The notes under the pieces: model-generated | What the model was told of the DNA's origin: nothing | What the model saw: only the letters and a program-made list of their open reading frames with translations | Database searches by the model: none | Shown here: piece by piece, positions 42,057 to 50,149 of the stretch | How the letters are laid out: each line of letters starts with the position of its first letter | Position numbering within the stretch: the first letter of the stretch is position 1 | Program-made: the position numbers and the translations under genes | Source of the DNA: CAVRXQ01 sp963838845 | Lineage (GTDB): Bacteria; Actinomycetota; Acidimicrobiia; Acidimicrobiales; Bog-793 | Assembly: GCA_963838845.1 (NCBI GenBank) | Contig: CAWISR010000002.1 | Location: forward strand, 372,001-436,000 | Reading direction: 5' to 3' | DNA length: 64,000 nt

Positions 42057-42647
42057 TTAGGAGGGTGGAGCGACCGTCGGCAATCTCGCCAGCAGCGCCC
42101 TCGTCAGAGCTTCAATTCTTGCAAGGGATGGAAAGCCTTCGACTGAGACCGTCCAGCCGCGAAAATACACAAACACGTCCGCGTGCCGCCCAAGAATCAC
42201 CGTGTTGTCGATGTCGATGCCGGTTTGAGTCTCTTCGGCGAAGGAGCCGAATCCACGCAGCGATTTGAGCTTCAGGTGGTACGAAGCGAGATCTTGCTTG
42301 AACAACGCCAATGGTTCGTTGTTATTCAGAGTCACACTGACGTAGCCAAATACGCGACCAGTGGAACAGGCGGGGCACTTCTTGGAGAAGAAGCATTGTT
42401 GGATGCCCTCCGCGGAGTCCCTTTTCGGCGATTGCTCCTCTAAGTAGAGGACGCTACCCACATAGGTCTTCAACAATGAAATTGGAAGGACCTTCAAGCA
42501 GGTTGGCGCGCTCCGGCCGAATGGGACAGTGGTCGCGTGAGCCACCGATTCGCTGCTTGCGAGAGCGGCGTTGGCGGGACCGACAACGGCCACCCATCCC
42601 AAGAGTCCCACGACGCCAAACGAGGCAGCGATTGATCGGAGAGGCAT
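42057..42647 (-). CDS. Exported protein of unknown function
   Basis: A 196-residue protein with a signal peptide ('IAASFGVVGLLGWVAVVGPA' then 'NAALASS'). The mature domain has four cysteines, including 'CFFSKKCPAC', and a C-terminal part with 'VTLNNNEPLALFKQDLASY', 'FGSFAEETQTGIDIDNTVIL' and 'VFVYFRGWTVSVEGFP', reminiscent of small DUF3558-like lipoproteins but without the lipobox. I chose the ATG at 42647 because GAGGG lies 8 bases upstream; the frame stays open further upstream without support. Confidence 0.6.
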   Translation of the reverse strand: MPLRSIAASFGVVGLLGWVAVVGPANAALASSESVAHATTVPFGRSAPTCLKVLPISLLKTYVGSVLYLEEQSPKRDSAEGIQQCFFSKKCPACSTGRVFGYVSVTLNNNEPLALFKQDLASYHLKLKSLRGFGSFAEETQTGIDIDNTVILGRHADVFVYFRGWTVSVEGFPSLARIEALTRALLARLPTVAPPS

Positions 42648-42754
42648 TCGGGTCCCTCGTGTCGTCTGCCGACGTCCGGGCATCGCAGCCTCCCACTTTG
42701 CCTCAGTCACAGGCGGGGGAGTCTTCACCGATTTTTCGCGGAAACCTGGTGGCC

Positions 42755-42804
42755 TCGGCGATCTCGACATTAGGCACCTTACAGAGGTGAAAATCACCGA
42801 CTCG
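42755..42804 (+). repeat. 50-bp dispersed repeat, copy 2
   Basis: Second copy of the 50-bp element at 41401-41450 (39/50 identical, same orientation). It lies between the exported-protein gene (minus) and the VOC gene (minus). The 'TTCACCGA-ttttTCGC' sequence just upstream also resembles bases just downstream of copy 1, so the two may be opposite parts of one eroded element. Confidence 0.55.
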
Positions 42805-42879
42805 TGATACGTCAGTGGTAAACGCGAGTCGCGTTCTGGTGCGTCACCGACCCGGTGTTTCTGATCAGACCGCGTGTCG

Positions 42880-43299
42880 TCAACGGAGAACACCGGTCGC
42901 TTGGCCGACCTCGATCAGGTGGCCGTCGGGGTCGCGGATATAGGCACGGATCTCGACTCCGTGATCCTTCGGCTCCGTGAGGAACGACGCCCCCTTGGCC
43001 GACCACTCTGCGTAAGCCTTGTGGATGTCCGCGACTCGGACGTTGAGGAATGCACTCGTCTCGTTCGGGTCCTGGGGAGTTGTCAAAATGACTCCTGGCT
43101 TGTCGTCTGTTGGACCACCGCCAAGGTTCAGGATCAACCATGAGTTCGCGACTTTCAGGATCACCGGATCGCGCTCGCGAACGACGCGCCCGCCGAACAA
43201 CGACCGATAGAACTCCCGTGATCGGTCTTGGTCGGACACCACGAGAAAGTGGGTGAGGACGAAACCCTCGGTCGGCGCCGGAAAATCTTCTAGAGCCAT
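42880..43299 (-). CDS. VOC family protein (glyoxalase/dioxygenase fold)
   Basis: A 139-residue protein with two beta-alpha-beta-beta-beta modules: 'LTHFLVVSDQDRSREFYRSL', 'GGRVVRERDPVILKVANSWL', then 'SAFLNVRVADIHKAYAEWSA', 'GVEIRAYIRDPDGHLIEVGQ'. The metal-ligand histidine and glutamate positions (H in 'LTHF', 'HLIE') are present. Function ranges from glyoxalase to antibiotic binding and dioxygenation; here unassigned. GGAGGCAAC ribosome binding site just before the ATG. Confidence 0.85.
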   Translation of the reverse strand: MALEDFPAPTEGFVLTHFLVVSDQDRSREFYRSLFGGRVVRERDPVILKVANSWLILNLGGGPTDDKPGVILTTPQDPNETSAFLNVRVADIHKAYAEWSAKGASFLTEPKDHGVEIRAYIRDPDGHLIEVGQATGVLR

Positions 43300-43377
43300 C
43301 TGTTGCCTCCGTTCAGTGATAGACGGAGCGCCATCGCGAAGTCGATGGTGTTCAGAGCAAACTGACTCAGCACATCA

Positions 43378-43974
43378 TCACCCAGAACCCCGTCGACGTT
43401 GCTTCTTGGCCTCCACCACCTTGGTTACGACCCAGCGGTGCTTGCCGATCTTGCGGTCCCGAGCGAACCCCAGTTGCTCATAGGTCGATAGCGCCCCGTT
43501 GAAGAGGAAACCGGCAGGCACCGAGCCGGCGTCCTCCGGATAACCCTCAACTCTTCCCCCTCCGAGGTCGGCGATCAGGTCGAGCGCACCAGCCAGAGCC
43601 GCAGCGGCCACACCCTGGCGCCGGTGCCCCTTCCCAACGAAGCAACAGGCGATTCGCCAGTCCGGCGGCGTGGTCCGGTCCTTCTCGTATGCGGCCCGGT
43701 TCTTGATCCGTGGTACTTCGTCGGGCCTGCCGAACTGACACCACCCGATGCATTCGTCTCGGTCGAAGACAAGCGCGGCATGCGCGGTTCCGGCGCGGAC
43801 GCGCTCATGCTTCCGCTCTCGGTTGAGGGCCGGATTGTCCCTGGCAACTCCCTCGGCATGGAATCCTATGCACCAGCAGCCGCCAAAGACTCCGTTGTTG
43901 CGCTCGACGAGCGCGGCAAAAGCGGGCCAGGTCGACGCGTCAAGAGCCTTGACGCTTTGTGCGGAGGATCCCAC
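43378..43974 (-). CDS. GNAT family N-acetyltransferase
   Basis: A 198-residue GNAT protein. The acetyl-CoA loop is 'CFVGKGHRRQGVAAAALAGA' (R/Q-x-x-G-x-A/G). Other conserved parts are 'ALVERNNGVFGGCWCIGFHA', 'ALVFDRDECIGWCQFGRPDE', 'GRVEGYPEDA' and 'LSTYEQLGFARDRKIGKHRW'. This is a common actinobacterial subgroup of unknown substrate. GTG start at 43974; a start slightly downstream cannot be excluded. Followed upstream by the L1 repeat. Confidence 0.82.
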   Translation of the reverse strand: MGSSAQSVKALDASTWPAFAALVERNNGVFGGCWCIGFHAEGVARDNPALNRERKHERVRAGTAHAALVFDRDECIGWCQFGRPDEVPRIKNRAAYEKDRTTPPDWRIACCFVGKGHRRQGVAAAALAGALDLIADLGGGRVEGYPEDAGSVPAGFLFNGALSTYEQLGFARDRKIGKHRWVVTKVVEAKKQRRRGSG

Positions 43975-44400
43975 GAACCGGAGCCTTACACGAAGCGCAG
44001 TGGACGGCCTAGCGCGCTCCGCCGCGCCGAATAATCGATCTGCGTCGTCGCGGCGACAGAGCTATGGCTCGCCGCGCGCCAGATTCGACGGCTCGGGAGC
44101 GCTACGCGCGCCCCATAATGCGCGTCACCATGAGGTCGTGAAAGCGTTACGAAACGCCGCCATCGAGCGATACCTGGACATCATGTTCGGGACACATCCG
44201 CCCCTGATCAGAATGTAAGGCTCGCTCGTCTCGGGATGGTCGCGCACCGAGCGGAGCGCGTTATCTCTCACGCGCCAAGCATCGTGTGAGTCATCGACCT
44301 CGCCGCTTCCAACCGATTCCAGATACTCATCTTGCTGTGAGATGACCTCGTTTCATCGTCTCGCACAAACCTTCCGCCAACGGAGAGATCGACACGTAAC
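43975..44400. other. Intergenic region with repeat L1
   Basis: A 426-bp spacer without a gene. It contains repeat L1 at 44085-44158. The open frames here are Arg-rich and shadow-like. Confidence 0.45.
44085..44158 (+). repeat. Direct repeat L1 (partner at 61648-61721)
   Basis: 74 bp that align without gaps to 61648-61721 with about 58 identical bases. The most conserved core is GCGCCCCATAAtGCGCG; the segment GTGAAAGCGT nearer the right end is also kept. Same orientation, 17,563 bp apart. The partner repeat R1/R2 has nearly the same spacing. Confidence 0.6.
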
Positions 44401-45210
44401 TCATTGCGCCGCGCGCGGCTTCTCTCGCTCAGACTGGACGTCTCGGTGAGTGACCGAGAGGAAACTGACCAGGCAGAAGATGACGGCCGTGAGCACCAAG
44501 GCGATCCGTCCGTCGCCCCATCCGAGACCACTGCTGATGGTGGGCTTACCAACCCAGTCGGCAAACGACGCGCCGACAGGACGGGTCACGACATAGGCAA
44601 ACCAGAAGGCGAAGATCGCGTTCCACCCGAACCAGCGGTAGCCGATGACGGGGATCAAGATGATCCCGGCAAAGAGCAGGGTGGAGTCGCCGTAGCCGAG
44701 GTGGAACGTCGAAGCGGTGAGGTCTCCCAAGGCGGTACCCATCGCGAACGTCGAGGCGACCGCCGCCCAATAGAAGGCCTCGCGCCGCGGTGTGTCGATG
44801 GTGTGGATGGAAAGCGTTTTCTCTGTCCGTTGCCAGACGAGGAAGACCGCAGCAAGGACGATCACATACAAGATCGAGGAGGCGATGTAGGGCACGTGAA
44901 GCCCGACGTGGAGCACGTCAGCGGCCATCGTTCCGAAGACGCCCACTCCGACCACCGCGAGCCAGTAGGACCAGGCCAGATAGCGATGCCTCGTGAACTG
45001 CAGCGCCAGCGCTAGCCCGAATCCAGCGAACCCGAGAAGGACAGCGGGAACGGGGCCCAACCGATGGACCAGGAAGTCCGACGTTGCCTCGCCCATGGCG
45101 GTCGACAAAGCCTTGATGACCCAGAAATAGACGGTGATCTCGGGAACCCTGAGAGCACCACGAGTCGTCCATCGTGACGAAACTGCGGCCCCAGTCACTT
45201 CGAGCAGCAT
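44401..45210 (-). CDS. COG4705-like polytopic membrane protein
   Basis: A 269-residue protein with seven or so hydrophobic helices: 'VPEITVYFWVIKALSTAMGE' followed by 'ATSDFLVHRLGPVPAVLLGF', 'VFGTMAADVLHVGLHVPYIA', 'AFYWAAVASTFAMGTALGDL' and 'FAYVVTRPVGASFADWVGKP'. The repeated 'AMGEATSD' and 'AMGTALGDLT' blocks are the signature of the uncharacterised membrane-anchored COG4705 group; two internal repeats are evident. Function unknown; metal or small-ion transport is sometimes proposed. Starts at ATG 45210. Confidence 0.78.
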   Translation of the reverse strand: MLLEVTGAAVSSRWTTRGALRVPEITVYFWVIKALSTAMGEATSDFLVHRLGPVPAVLLGFAGFGLALALQFTRHRYLAWSYWLAVVGVGVFGTMAADVLHVGLHVPYIASSILYVIVLAAVFLVWQRTEKTLSIHTIDTPRREAFYWAAVASTFAMGTALGDLTASTFHLGYGDSTLLFAGIILIPVIGYRWFGWNAIFAFWFAYVVTRPVGASFADWVGKPTISSGLGWGDGRIALVLTAVIFCLVSFLSVTHRDVQSEREKPRAAQ

Positions 45211-45335
45211 GCCCCGCGAGATTTGTGACCTCCAAGTCGCAGCGACGCGGGAATCTTCGAATCAAGCGGAAGAAAGTCCACCGTTAGCGCCTCAAGTGCG
45301 TTCCATTCAGCTGATTCCCAGCTTGCGCGATTAGG

Positions 45336-46076
45336 TTGTCGCCGGTGGGTCGCGTGTGGCGACGACGGATTCTTCTCCTCCTTTTTCTCGCGGCAATCAC
45401 ACTCGTGGTGCCTACCGTCGCTCTCGGCGTGGTGGCGTCTGCAGCCGCGACCACGAGCTCCGTACTGACGGCCGCGAAGGCGGCAATCGCCAAGCAGACC
45501 GGCGTCCACCTGGTAGTCACTACGAACTCCAGCTCGTCCGCGAGCACCGAGAAGTGGGTCGCCGACTTGGGGGCGAACAGCGGCGTCGAGACCATCACGG
45601 AGGGAAAGGCGAGCGCGTCGGTCAAGGTGACCCCCACCTACGCCTACTTCACCGGGAACTCAGCGGGGCTGACCACGATCTTCGGGCTGAGCGCAGCAGA
45701 GGCGAAGAAGATCGGCAAGGACTGGGCGTCCTTGAAGTCCGGCACGAGCCAGTACTCGGACCTCAAGTCCGGCGCCACGATCTCCTCGGTCGCGGGCGTG
45801 CTCCCGAAGGCTAAGGGTACGAGCTTGTCCACAACAGTCACCGATGGCGTTCACCTCTACGTTCTCAAGTGGACGACCGCGGCCACCAGCTCCACGCCGA
45901 AGCTGTCGATCACGCTCACCGTCCTGGCCACTGGGGCGACCCTGCCGGTCGAGGAGACCACGACCGCCTCGGGCGGCGCCAAGGAGACACTCGTGTTCTC
46001 CAAATGGGGCGAGCGCGTCGCCGTGAGCGCACCGCCGGTCGCCTCAACGATCTCCTACTCCAAGGTTACGAGCTGA
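45336..46076 (+). CDS. Exported LppX/LolA-like protein of unknown function
   Basis: A 246-residue protein with a signal peptide ('RRRILLLLFLAAITLVVPTV') and a Thr/Ser/Ala-rich beta domain: 'AAIAKQTGVHLVVTTNSSSS', 'ETITEGKASASVKVTPTYAY', 'GKDWASLKSGTSQYSDLKSG'. The pattern (SS-rich beta strands plus a 'KxxGxxW' segment) fits lipid-binding LppX/LprG-like exported proteins, but I cannot place it with certainty. Start codon uncertain: TTG 45336 or GTG 45345/45354. Its last codons ('SKVTS' and stop) are part of repeat R1, and the same ending occurs near 63.7 kb. Confidence 0.65.
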   Translation: MSPVGRVWRRRILLLLFLAAITLVVPTVALGVVASAAATTSSVLTAAKAAIAKQTGVHLVVTTNSSSSASTEKWVADLGANSGVETITEGKASASVKVTPTYAYFTGNSAGLTTIFGLSAAEAKKIGKDWASLKSGTSQYSDLKSGATISSVAGVLPKAKGTSLSTTVTDGVHLYVLKWTTAATSSTPKLSITLTVLATGATLPVEETTTASGGAKETLVFSKWGERVAVSAPPVASTISYSKVTS

Positions 46077-46118
46077 GAGCCGCCCAGCCAGAGGGACTGA
46101 GACCCGCACGGTGGCTGT
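46058..46118 (+). repeat. Direct repeat R1 (partner at 63691-63751)
   Basis: 61 bp that match 63691-63751 at 55 positions in the same orientation, 17,633 bp apart. It includes the last codons and stop of the exported-protein gene and continues into non-coding DNA with GAGACCCGCACGGTGGCTGT. In the partner copy the latter part is the 3' end of a convergent membrane-protein gene. Confidence 0.7.
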
Positions 46119-46209
46119 AGCGCCGGACTCGCTAGATAGACGGTTGGGGTGCCGACGCTCCGGCCGTCACCGCCGGATGCACGCTCACGTTCGGCGCGAG
46201 CGTCGGCGC

Positions 46210-47502
46210 CTACGAGCACTGGCGAGGGAGTCGGCTTGCCGCATTGTTGGCACGGCTGAGCAGCAGCAGCTGCTCGCGCTCGTTGGTAGTCATCTCCGCC
46301 GCCTTGCGAAACGCGGCCTCGGCATCGGCGAACCGACCGAGGCGCTCGAGCAAATCACCGCGCACCGAGAGACAAAGGTGGTAGCTCGATAGCGCCGGAT
46401 GCTCGGCGGCCGTGTCAAGCACCGCGAGCCCGGCCTCAGGGCCGTAGGCCATAGAGACTGCCACCGCCCGATTGAGTTCGACAACCGGTGACGGGGCAAG
46501 CTCGCCGAGCGCGTCGTAGAGCGCGGCGACGCGAACCCAGTCGGTCATCTCCACCGCTGGCGCGGTCGCGTGGCAGGCGGCGATCGCGGCTTGGAGGCCG
46601 TACGGCCCGAGGCCTCGACCGAGACGCGAGGCGCGGTCGAGCGCGACGAGTCCACGCCGGATGAGGAGGCGGTCCCAGAGACTGCGGTCCTGGTCGGCGA
46701 GGAGTATGGCATCGCCGTCTGGACCGATGCGGGCGCGAAGACGCGAAGACTGGAGTTCCATCAGCGCGACAAGCCCGTGGACTTCTTCGATGTCGGGCAA
46801 GAGCTCGGCGAGCACGCGTCCGAGCCGGACGGCCTCCCGGCACAGTGTCGGTTCGGTCCAGGCACTCCCGCTCGTCGCGACGTAGCCCTCGTTGAAGATC
46901 AGATAAAGCACGCCAAGCATGGAGTCAACCCTCGCCCGTAGCTCGACGGCGGGCGGCAGCTCGAAACCGATACTGGCAGCGGCAAGGGAACGTTTTGCCC
47001 GCACGATTCGCTGCGCCACGGTGGACTCGCGCTCAAAGGTGGCATGGGCGATCTGCTCGACCGACAAACCACCGAGCAATTTGAGCGTGAGAGCGACTTG
47101 CGCCTCATTCGATAGTGCGGGGTGACAGCAGGAAAACATGAGTCGGAGCAGGTCCTCATCGGGCTCCGTAGCAATGGACTCGAGCTCCTCGCCGGTCCGT
47201 GCCTCTTCCACTTCGGCCTGCCGGAGCAGCATCCGCTCCCGGGAGTCGGCACGCGCCGAGTGGCGAAGCCCGTCAATGAAGCGTCGCCGGCCAACCGTTA
47301 CGAGCCAGGAGAACGGGCTCGTAGGTATCCCCGTCGTGGGCCACTGTTCAAGCGCGGCGACCAGTGCGTCGTGGGCGAGATCTTCTGCGGCACCGAGGTC
47401 GCCGGCGATGCGGCCGAGCGCAGCGACGACGCGGGCCGACTCGACCCGCCACACCGCCTCGATCGATCGCGCACCATCCTCGGTGCCGCGTGTTTGGTTC
47501 AT
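46210..47502 (-). CDS. ECF sigma factor of the DGPF-linked type (ECF42-like)
   Basis: A 430-residue sigma factor. Sigma region 2 is seen in 'AAEDLAHDALVAALEQWP' and 'PFSWLVTVGRRRFIDGLRHS'; region 4 in 'ALTLKLLGGLSVEQIAHATF'. The long C-terminal extension after residue 180 contains 'VLYLIFNEGYVATSGSAW', 'LCREAVRLGRVLAELLPD' and 'SPVVELNRAVAVSMAYGPEA', the DUF6596/TPR-like part typical of ECF42. No anti-sigma factor is nearby, as expected, because the C-terminal extension is thought to regulate these proteins. It is adjacent to the DGPF protein gene (14-bp gap). Confidence 0.9.
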   Translation of the reverse strand: MNQTRGTEDGARSIEAVWRVESARVVAALGRIAGDLGAAEDLAHDALVAALEQWPTTGIPTSPFSWLVTVGRRRFIDGLRHSARADSRERMLLRQAEVEEARTGEELESIATEPDEDLLRLMFSCCHPALSNEAQVALTLKLLGGLSVEQIAHATFERESTVAQRIVRAKRSLAAASIGFELPPAVELRARVDSMLGVLYLIFNEGYVATSGSAWTEPTLCREAVRLGRVLAELLPDIEEVHGLVALMELQSSRLRARIGPDGDAILLADQDRSLWDRLLIRRGLVALDRASRLGRGLGPYGLQAAIAACHATAPAVEMTDWVRVAALYDALGELAPSPVVELNRAVAVSMAYGPEAGLAVLDTAAEHPALSSYHLCLSVRGDLLERLGRFADAEAAFRKAAEMTTNEREQLLLLSRANNAASRLPRQCS

Positions 47503-47516
47503 GCCATGCGCCGCAC

Positions 47517-47930
47517 TCAGTCCTGTCCGACTGCTTGCCGGACTTCATCTGGGAAATCGGACATCTCGAAGACCTGCCGAATCTCGATCACTGGCACCGG
47601 GCCGCTGTAGTCCGAGGTTGTCGCCGGTCCCTGGATGGCCGGGCAGCGCCGCGCCCATTCGATCGCCTCGTCTTTTGAAGCGACCTCGATCAACCAGTAG
47701 CCGCCAATGATCTCCTTTGCCTCGGTGAATGGGCCGTCGATGACGGTGACCTTGCCTCCGCCACCGGATATGCGAGCGCCTTTCGAGCTGGGATGAAGGC
47801 CATCGAGAGAAAGAAGCACGCCGGCTTTCGTCAGCTCCTCGTTGTAGGCGGTCATCGACGCCACCGCTTCGGGGTCCGGCATCCAGTCCTTTTCGTCGAT
47901 GTTCGGGATCATGAACATCATGAATCGCAT
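47517..47930 (-). CDS. YciI/DGPF-domain protein
   Basis: A 137-residue protein with 'MRFMMFMIPNIDEKDWMPD' at the start and the defining 'VIDGPFTEAKEIIGGYWLIE' motif (DGPF), then 'AIEWARRCPAI'. Such proteins accompany ECF42-type sigma factors and are presumed members of the same response. I chose the ATG at 47930 with AAAGGA upstream; the frame is open for 56 more codons upstream but without family support. The gene precedes the sigma factor gene on the same strand, so they form one operon. Confidence 0.88.
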   Translation of the reverse strand: MRFMMFMIPNIDEKDWMPDPEAVASMTAYNEELTKAGVLLSLDGLHPSSKGARISGGGGKVTVIDGPFTEAKEIIGGYWLIEVASKDEAIEWARRCPAIQGPATTSDYSGPVPVIEIRQVFEMSDFPDEVRQAVGQD

Positions 47931-48467
47931 CTGCGTCGTCCTTTCGAGCGTCACCCGGGCTGGAGCGGACTCGGGCGTTCCGTCATTTTCGTGCGCTCCA
48001 CTTATGCAGTCGAATGAAGCAGCTCGGAATCGACAGATTGGCGACCATTTTTTCAACGCTGCGCCGAACGACGGATCTGCGAGCGGTGAGTGTCCCATAA
48101 CTCGCGTCGTGAACGTGCAGGGGTGCCCCCTACCGCCGAGGAGATCCGTACAAATGTCGAGGGGTGTTAACCAAACTCCGCCATGAGGATTTTGGCGCAG
48201 GGTTTAGGGGGGAGCCTCCATCGGTTGAAGAGAGGAGACTCCGCACCGTGGGAGGCTGGGCGACTGGCACTGCCGAGCGGGTATAGCGCAGGGGGATCGG
48301 GCTGCGCAGTAGCTAAAGCACTGGGCGTGTGCCCGCTGCTCGCGAACGCGGCCCATGGCGGCTCAAAGGCAAGCGGCCGGGTAATTAAGCGTTCGGTGGT
48401 GTATTGAATTGCCATCCCCATGGGATCGGAAGAGCCGTCGCCAATCGGCATCATCCAGGAGGTTGAA
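47931..48467. other. Intergenic region with RNA-like hairpins
   Basis: A 537-bp spacer upstream of the DUF1918 gene and the divergent DGPF gene. Between 48170 and 48360 the plus strand can form several hairpins, described as a candidate ncRNA. A 74-codon open frame at 48183-48407 has no family resemblance and is not called. Confidence 0.45.
48213..48345 (+). ncRNA. Candidate structured RNA / leader upstream of DUF1918 gene
   Basis: Nested complementarity on the plus strand: AGCCTCC (48213-48219) with GGAGGCT (48251-48257); inside it CGGT (48222-48225) with ACCG (48245-48248) and GGA (48234-48236) with TCC (48240-48242). Further on GCGCAG (48286-48291) pairs with CTGCGC (48302-48307) and GGGC-GTGT-GCCC forms a hairpin at about 48322-48333. 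It resembles no RNA family I know. It lies 120-250 bp before the DUF1918 start. Confidence 0.35.
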
Positions 48468-48659
48468 ATGGTGAAGATCAAGGACCGCATCGTCGTCGAA
48501 TCCGAAAAGGTCGGAACTCCGCCCAGGTCGGGCGTGGTCACCGCTACCCAGGGTTCGCTCGTGCGAGTGAAATGGGACGACGGAACCGAGTCCTCGTTCG
48601 TCCCCGCTGCGGGATCACTGACGATCATCCCGAAGACTGACAAGAAGAAGTCCGCTTGA
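48468..48659 (+). CDS. DUF1918 domain protein
   Basis: A 63-residue protein: 'MVKIKDRIVVESEKVGTPPR' then 'SGVVTATQGSLVRVKWDDGT', 'ESSFVPAAGSLTII'. This is the DUF1918 SH3-like small beta-barrel (PF08940), common in actinobacteria. Function unknown. GGAGG lies 7 bases before the ATG at 48468, which settles the start over an upstream in-frame ATG. Confidence 0.85.
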   Translation: MVKIKDRIVVESEKVGTPPRSGVVTATQGSLVRVKWDDGTESSFVPAAGSLTIIPKTDKKKSA

Positions 48660-48690
48660 TCTATCGATCGAAACCGATTACGGGGTGAAC

Positions 48691-48972
48691 ATGGCAATTC
48701 GGATGATCAACGGCCGATCTCGATGGCGGATTTCAAGCTCAGACGGCGAAATCAACGGTTACGCCGCATGGCAGATCGTTGAACAGGTTGTAGTCCGACG
48801 AAATCGAAACACTCAAACAGCAGTGATTCGCACGGTGCTCCGAATCGTTGCACCGCTAATCACCTCTGCACTAGCCGCGGTGTCTGCAGGCCTCGTTCGA
48901 ACGGCACTGCGGAATCGTGAGGCACCACAGCTGGGAACCGGTTCACGACCGCAGATTGGTCGAGGCAGCTGA
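48691..48972 (+). CDS. Small hypothetical protein
   Basis: A 93-residue protein starting 'MAIRMINGRSRWRISSSDGE' with one possible membrane helix ('VLRIVAPLITSALAAVSAGL') and a basic tail. GGGGTGAAC before the ATG is a fair ribosome binding site. It follows the DUF1918 gene by 31 bp in the same direction. No family recognised, and composition alone does not prove it is expressed. Confidence 0.4.
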   Translation: MAIRMINGRSRWRISSSDGEINGYAAWQIVEQVVVRRNRNTQTAVIRTVLRIVAPLITSALAAVSAGLVRTALRNREAPQLGTGSRPQIGRGS

Positions 48973-49315
48973 CAAGGACAGCATTCGTCAGGAGCCCGTG
49001 TAGCTGACGCCGAAACCTTCTGTCGAAGGAACTCACGGCGTCGACAAAACGACGCTGTTCTGAACGATTCCCATCTCTCGTTTGCCGGAATTGAAGAGAG
49101 CGAGCAGTTCGAGGCGAGGGGTCGGCTGAAAGTGCCGCTCGGCCCCGACGGTGTGGGACAGCTCGGGGCTGCGCTGGCGCAGAATCTTACGGGGCACCCT
49201 GTCGACGATGATGGGTCAACTCCAAAGAACACACTCATCCCATTCAGCATCATCCCCGTAGCGTCTCTTCGTCTCTCATAAAATCCGCGCCGATCGAGTC
49301 AAGGAGGCGAGCGCT
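48973..49315. other. Intergenic region with a coding-like open frame
   Basis: A 343-bp spacer. On the plus strand a frame ending at TAA 49279-49281 reads 'FAGIEESEQFEARGRLKVPL' and 'GPDGVGQLGAALAQNLTGHP' and is open from about 49035, but it has no good start codon and no recognised family. It may be the 3' remnant of a lost gene or noise. Confidence 0.35.
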
Positions 49316-49930
49316 ATGGCGGTGACGGAAGACACCACCGAGCGACCGGTGCCGCGTCCAGCGCCCAGGCGATCGTCAGGACTCGGGACGACGACGCAGG
49401 CAATGAAGGACGCGGTGAAGAGCCCGACCACTTTCGACCGGTTCGCCGACTGGGTGTCGGAGGCGATGGGGCGGCCGCTCAACATCGCGTTTTGGCTCGT
49501 CCTGGTCGTCACGTGGACGCTGATCTTTGCTCTGGGGGGTCACAAGCTGTCGAGCGGGAGCTGGCTCCCGCACTGGTTCACGAGCCAGGGTTACAACTTC
49601 CCGCTCAACCTGATCACCACGGTCGCCGAGCTGTTCATTGGTTTCCTCGTCGCCACCGCGGCCAACCGAGCACAGAATGCGTTGACCGCGCTACTGGACA
49701 AAATAGATACGCAGGAGGCGCAGATCGAGGCCACGGAGGCCAAGCTCGTTGCGCTGATCAACGAGAACACCGAGATCACGAACGAGATCCACACGCTCAC
49801 TACCCAGGTCGCCAAGAACGCCGCCCTCATCATTGAGGTACATCAAAACGTCACCGCGCTCACGACCCATGCCGGGCTCGCTGCCGCTGGTCTCCCACCC
49901 GATGCCTCATCACCATCCGCGAACTCGTAG
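49316..49930 (+). CDS. Low-affinity iron permease family protein
   Basis: A 204-residue protein of the Fet4/low-affinity iron permease family (PF04120): 'FDRFADWVSEAMGRPLNIAF' plus 'WLVLVVTWTLIFALGGHKL', 'NFPLNLITTVAELFIGFLVA', then 'LDKIDTQEAQIEATEAKLVA', a helical, possibly coiled-coil segment. Two to three TM helices are expected. Transport of ferrous iron is inferred from family name only. AAGGAGGC lies 7 bases before the ATG. Confidence 0.85.
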   Translation: MAVTEDTTERPVPRPAPRRSSGLGTTTQAMKDAVKSPTTFDRFADWVSEAMGRPLNIAFWLVLVVTWTLIFALGGHKLSSGSWLPHWFTSQGYNFPLNLITTVAELFIGFLVATAANRAQNALTALLDKIDTQEAQIEATEAKLVALINENTEITNEIHTLTTQVAKNAALIIEVHQNVTALTTHAGLAAAGLPPDASSPSANS

Positions 49931-50137
49931 GCGAAGAGGTATCGACCACAGACGAACGGCAAAGCGGAGCGGTTCAACCGGACGTTGCTCGAGGAGTTCG
50001 CCTACGAACGGCTCTTCACCTCGAATGCCGAGCGATCAGCGGAGCTCCCCCGATGGGTCGATTCCTACAATGCCGAGCGACCTCATACGGCAATCGGAGG
50101 GCTCACGCCGATCCAGCGTTTGCGTCAACAGCGCTGA
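49931..50137 (+). pseudogene. IS481-type transposase C-terminal remnant
   Basis: A 68-codon frame directly after the permease gene reads 'RYRPQTNGKAERFNRTLLEE', 'FAYERLFTSNAERSAELPRW', 'VDSYNAERPHTAIGGLTPIQ' then 'RLRQQR' and stop. This is the end of a DDE integrase core (rve_3) with the final catalytic glutamate in 'KAERF'. The N-terminal domain and first aspartates are missing, so it is a dead fragment. It shows that the permease/DUF1697 junction is a past insertion or deletion site. Confidence 0.85.
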
Positions 50138-50149
50138 CGGGAATCACAG

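Noticed and set aside
48183..48407. 74-codon open frame inside the candidate RNA region
   Set aside because: No family resemblance, no ribosome binding site, and it coincides with the hairpin-forming sequence.
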